This document shows positions 4,646 to 7,344 of a stretch of 7,344 nucleotides of DNA, one piece after another. A model generated the notes under the pieces. That model was given only the letters and a program-made list of their open reading frames with translations. It made no database searches and was not told the origin of the DNA. Both the position numbers and the translations under genes were made by a program. The stretch is from positions 1-7,344 of the forward strand of contig DKBB01000212.1 in the NCBI GenBank assembly GCA_002451015.1, written 5' to 3'. This DNA is from Acidobacteria bacterium UBA6911. Lineage in GTDB: Bacteria > Acidobacteriota > UBA6911. Numbering within the stretch: position 1 is the stretch's first letter; every line of letters starts with the position of its first letter.

Positions 4646-5356
4646 ATGAAATATTTGATGAAAATCAGCACCCGGAAGGTCTGGATTGTACCCGTCATGT
4701 TAATGCTTCTGGTAAGTTCTCAGGCATACGCCGGGGATAAAACTTTTAATTTCGAAGTGACGATTACCAATATCACCAAAGGGCAGATTCTTTCGCCGGC
4801 TGTTGTCGCCTCTCATAAACCGGGATTCGAACCCTTATTCACACTGGGAGTGCCTGCTGGCATGGAACTGGCCGTTGTAGCGGAAGATGCGGATCTGATG
4901 CCCCTCGTCAACAGCCTGGAAGCGGATCCCGAAGTGCTGGAGGTGGGTGTTTTAAAGGGACTCGAAGGACCGATCATGCCGGGAGAGTCCGCATCCATAA
5001 TCCTGAGCGCGGGACGGGACTTCAAGGCAAACCTCATCAGCCTGGTTGGAATGCTGGTTACGACCAACGACGCATTTTATGGATTGAACGCAGCGGCGGT
5101 TCCGCCTTTTTACATGAAATACGGCAGAGCCGAGACATACCTTGTACCGGCATACGATGCAGGCACGGAATTCAACAACGAATCTTGTAAATTTATACCC
5201 GGCCCGCCATGCGGGATGCCGCACGTGCGGGATGAGAATGATGCAGAGGGGTATGTGTACATACACAATGGAATTCACGGGACCGGGGATCTCGACCCGG
5301 CATATTTCGACTGGAAGAATCCCGTCGCTAAAATAACCATCCGGCTGGTGAAATAA
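4646..5356 (+). CDS. Secreted Spondin_N-domain protein
   Basis: The 236-residue product starts with a Sec signal peptide: a basic N-terminus (KYLMKISTRK), a hydrophobic core (VWIVPVMLMLLVSS) and a likely cut after AYA (27-29). The rest is one Spondin_N domain. It begins FNFEVTITNITKGQ (34-47), continues with MPGESASI (111-118), TTNDAFYGLN (139-148) and YDAGTEFNNE (170-179), and ends with HNGIHGTGDL (207-216) and DWKNPVAKI (222-230). The eukaryotic counterpart is the F-spondin N-terminal domain; what bacterial members bind is not established. Two Cys (181, 189) in CKFIPGPPC could form a disulfide or bind metal. The gene is divergent from the sigma/NrsF operon, with the strong ribosome site at 4633-4640 and a terminator at 5374, so it is a one-gene unit. 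By position it is the prime candidate target of that sigma factor. Confidence 0.9.
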   Translation: MKYLMKISTRKVWIVPVMLMLLVSSQAYAGDKTFNFEVTITNITKGQILSPAVVASHKPGFEPLFTLGVPAGMELAVVAEDADLMPLVNSLEADPEVLEVGVLKGLEGPIMPGESASIILSAGRDFKANLISLVGMLVTTNDAFYGLNAAAVPPFYMKYGRAETYLVPAYDAGTEFNNESCKFIPGPPCGMPHVRDENDAEGYVYIHNGIHGTGDLDPAYFDWKNPVAKITIRLVK

Positions 5357-5373
5357 TTGAATCGGCAGTGCAT

Positions 5374-5409
5374 GGACCGGTCTTTGAGGCCGGTCCGCTT
5401 TTATTTTAT
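5374..5409 (+). terminator. Rho-independent terminator of the spondin gene
   Basis: GGACCGG (5374-5380) pairs perfectly with CCGGTCC (5390-5396). The stem extends inward by a T-G wobble and a C-G pair to 9 bp with a TTTGA loop. The T-rich tract CTTTTATTTTAT follows. It starts 17 bp after the spondin stop. The T tract exists only on the plus strand and overlaps the stop codon of the convergent iron-sulfur gene. Confidence 0.85.
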
Positions 5410-5765
5410 CGGGGAACCCAGAGAACCATTCGCGGCTTTCTCCCTATTTCCTTCGCGAGATCCTCGACACGGCCGAATTGCATGCATGCAGCCATGCAAT
5501 GCTTCACACATGCCGGCTCGAAACCTTCTTTCGTCAGGTGCGGACATAAAATACAGGATTCGGTCGGAAAGGGGAAATAGGTCAGGTACTCCTTACCATT
5601 AGGCAGCGTCTGCTCCACCTCAAATACTTTAATGCCCCGAATGCCGGGTTTGTGCGTAAATTCCTGGGCGCATGCCACTTCGCATGTATGGCAGCCGGTA
5701 CAATATTCATAATCGATTAAAAGGCCAAATTCCGGTTTCGGTTTCTTTTTATCCATTCTTTTCAT
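5406..5765 (-). CDS. Small two-cluster [4Fe-4S] ferredoxin subunit of a molybdopterin oxidoreductase
   Basis: This 119-residue protein probably carries electrons to or from the catalytic subunit encoded 6 bp upstream. It has CxxCxxCxxxC (C22, C25, C28, C32) and C-x2-C-x11-C-x3-C (C71, C74, C86, C90), enough for two [4Fe-4S] clusters; C94 is an extra Cys. The pattern resembles half of the four-cluster DmsB/PsrB/NrfC-type subunits, which are usually near 190 residues or longer. There is no Tat or Sec signal; as in related enzymes it could be exported as a passenger of the catalytic subunit if that carries a Tat signal. ATG at 5765 is used; M4 at 5756 is also possible because the upstream ribosome site (GCGGA) is weak. 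It is the last gene of the operon, convergent with the spondin gene. The electron partner is unknown. Confidence 0.9.
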   Translation of the reverse strand: MKRMDKKKPKPEFGLLIDYEYCTGCHTCEVACAQEFTHKPGIRGIKVFEVEQTLPNGKEYLTYFPFPTESCILCPHLTKEGFEPACVKHCMAACMQFGRVEDLAKEIGRKPRMVLWVPR

Positions 5766-5771
5766 TCCGCA

Positions 5772-7344
5772 CTAGGGGTGGACTTTATACACTTTGCACA
5801 GGAGGTTTTTCAGGGGAGAGCCCAGTCCGTCCTTCCCCTGGCTGCCCATTGGAATCAGTTGATTGACATTCGACTTCCAGGCGCCGAAAAGAGACGGTTC
5901 TGCACCATCCTGTTCGGGAAACCACCATCCGTGAGCTACCATGACCATTTGCGGCTGTACGGCAATAGTCAATTTTGCTTTGAACTCCTGCCTGTCGAGC
6001 CAGTTTTCCACCCAGACCCATTCCCCGTCCGATATGCCGAGATCCCTGGCTGTATCGGGATGAATCTCCACAGTCGGATCCGGATCCAGTTCCCGCAGCC
6101 AGGGAATATTCCGGTGTTCGGCGTTGAAAAAAGCAAAGGACCGCCGACCGGTGGACAGGATCAGGGGATATTTCTCCGCCAGGTCCGGCCGGCTGACAGC
6201 CGTGAACGGCGGTTCTTCGTAATGAGGCAGCGGATCCAGGTTCCATTCCTCGCGAAGCGACGAGTAGAGCTCCATTTTTCCTGAAGGAGTGGAAAATCCG
6301 GGCCGGCCGTCTTTTCTCAGCAATCCTTTTTCATGCCGGGAATAGGGGGCGCTGGAATTCCCTTCCGGAGGCAGCGCCCAGACTTTTTCCTGCAGTTCCT
6401 TGTAAGTCATACCAGAGTTTTTGAGAATATCGTCAAACAACTCCTCCACCGAGTTCCACTTCAGATTCGGATCGAACCGCTTTGCAAGCTCGAAGTTGAT
6501 TTCCACGTCCGGTTTGCATCCCTCGACCGACATAGCCTTGTTGATGGACTGCAGGGGAACCCACCAGCTCCGCACACTGTCCTTTTCGAGGAATGTAGCT
6601 GCGGGCAGAAGGACATCCGCATACTGCGTTGTCGGGGTCATAAACAGATCGACCGCCACGATAAAATCGAGTTTTTTGAAGGCCTCTTTCCATTTTTTCG
6701 GTTCAAAGCCGATCCCGGCAATTAAATTGCCGGTCTGCATCCACAGGGCTTTGACCGGATAGGGTTTTTCGGAAAAGATCTGATCCAGGACCATGTCCGT
6801 CTGGGCTCTCCAGATGAATTTCCGGAAAGGCCCGTAGGTGTCGACGCTGATCCTTTTCCGGTCGTCCTCCCTGGACGCCAGTTTTATTACCCCTTCCGCT
6901 CCGGGCAGGGCGTAAGACACACACTCGAACGCATTGCGGGCAACGACATTGCCGCCGGGCACCTCCAGGTTTCCCGTAATGCACCAGAGCGCCGTAATGG
7001 CCTGGGCGGTGGGCGTAATGCCGGGAGTCGAATCGATCGGCAGCCCCCAGTGGATCGACGCCGGTTTGCTTTCGGCGTAAAACCGGGCCGCCGCACGAAT
7101 TTCCTTTTGAGGAATCCCGGTAATTTCCTCCACTCTCCCGAGGGGAAATTGTCCGACTTCTTCACAGAAAGCATCCCAGACGGTTCTGCACTCGACTTTC
7201 GTTTTATCCGCCAGTTCGACCGTGAATTTTCCTTTCAAGGCAGCTTTAGGCTGCCCGGACGCATAATTCGCGTGCCCGGAATCCCAGATGACGGATGTTT
7301 TCCCCTCCGTGTCCCAGATTACAAAATTGTCCGCGGAGCCGTCC
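5772..7344 (-). CDS. Molybdopterin-dependent oxidoreductase catalytic subunit, 5' truncated by window
   Basis: The frame stays open to the window edge (523 visible residues plus stop); the TTG at 7238 is an internal Leu codon, since in-frame sequence such as DNFVIWDTEG continues upstream of it. This is the C-terminal two thirds or so of a DMSO-reductase-superfamily (MopB) enzyme that binds a bis-pyranopterin Mo or W cofactor. Visible marks, in visible-residue numbering, are ITGNLEVPGGN (about 122-132), MTPTTQYADVLLPAATFLEK (about 235-254), GFSTPSGKMEL (about 349-359), and the C-terminal pterin-binding barrel starting near YPLILSTGRR (about 392-401). The barrel includes ELDPDPTVEIHPDTARDLGI and ends near LLCKVYKV. 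The N-terminal Fe-S motif, the metal-ligand residue and any Tat signal lie outside the window, so the substrate cannot be named; polysulfide/thiosulfate reductase-like or acetylene-hydratase-like enzymes are options. The small Fe-S subunit follows after 6 bp. Confidence 0.93.
   Translation of the reverse strand, partial: DGSADNFVIWDTEGKTSVIWDSGHANYASGQPKAALKGKFTVELADKTKVECRTVWDAFCEEVGQFPLGRVEEITGIPQKEIRAAARFYAESKPASIHWGLPIDSTPGITPTAQAITALWCITGNLEVPGGNVVARNAFECVSYALPGAEGVIKLASREDDRKRISVDTYGPFRKFIWRAQTDMVLDQIFSEKPYPVKALWMQTGNLIAGIGFEPKKWKEAFKKLDFIVAVDLFMTPTTQYADVLLPAATFLEKDSVRSWWVPLQSINKAMSVEGCKPDVEINFELAKRFDPNLKWNSVEELFDDILKNSGMTYKELQEKVWALPPEGNSSAPYSRHEKGLLRKDGRPGFSTPSGKMELYSSLREEWNLDPLPHYEEPPFTAVSRPDLAEKYPLILSTGRRSFAFFNAEHRNIPWLRELDPDPTVEIHPDTARDLGISDGEWVWVENWLDRQEFKAKLTIAVQPQMVMVAHGWWFPEQDGAEPSLFGAWKSNVNQLIPMGSQGKDGLGSPLKNLLCKVYKVHP

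Noticed and set aside
5778..6246. Frames of 153-168 residues overlapping the molybdopterin enzyme gene
   Set aside because: They are shadow frames of a clear MopB coding sequence, with no recognisable domains.

Overview
The window is a chromosomal stretch of about 51% GC by eye, probably from a Gram-negative anaerobe. A Desulfobacterota (former Deltaproteobacteria, Syntrophia-like) origin is my best guess. It rests on the tatB-tatC pair, the molybdopterin oxidoreductase with a small ferredoxin-type subunit, the ECF sigma/NrsF pair and the inverted-repeat-rich intergenic DNA. The phylum is inference; no rRNA or marker gene here settles it.

Layout. At the left edge the last 27 codons of a probable tatB overlap tatC (82-873, +) by ATGA. 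Converging on tatC is a dusB-type tRNA-dihydrouridine synthase gene (976-1953, -). Its only visible promoter element sits so close to the ATG that the mRNA would be leaderless or nearly so. Next comes a gene-free stretch (1954-2369) with three separate inverted repeats and a short tandem heptamer. It ends at a helical protein of unknown function (2370-3125, +).

The centre of the window is a compact regulatory module. An ECF sigma factor (3849-4421, -) and a six-helix membrane protein of the NrsF/DUF1109 anti-sigma family (3158-3817, -) form a two-gene operon. Divergent from them, across a 224-bp intergenic region, is a secreted Spondin_N-domain protein (4646-5356, +) with a strong ribosome binding site and its own intrinsic terminator. 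The intergenic region holds a GTAACC-N16-CAAA box resembling the SigF motif of Caulobacter, a second ECF-like box, and a perfect 8-bp inverted repeat in the presumed leader. The simplest reading is that NrsF holds the sigma factor at the membrane, a metal or redox stress releases it, and the sigma factor then transcribes the spondin gene. This is inference, but each component is visible.

The right end (5406-7344, -) is an operon in which the molybdopterin oxidoreductase catalytic subunit (5' end outside the window) is followed by a 119-residue two-cluster iron-sulfur subunit. No membrane anchor follows. Such enzymes are often Tat substrates, so tatC may be functionally relevant, but the N-terminus that would show a Tat signal is not in the window.

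The most interesting object is the sigma/NrsF/spondin module. The near-leaderless dusB and the repeat cluster are secondary. I see no CRISPR array, tRNA, rRNA, insertion sequence or phage gene.
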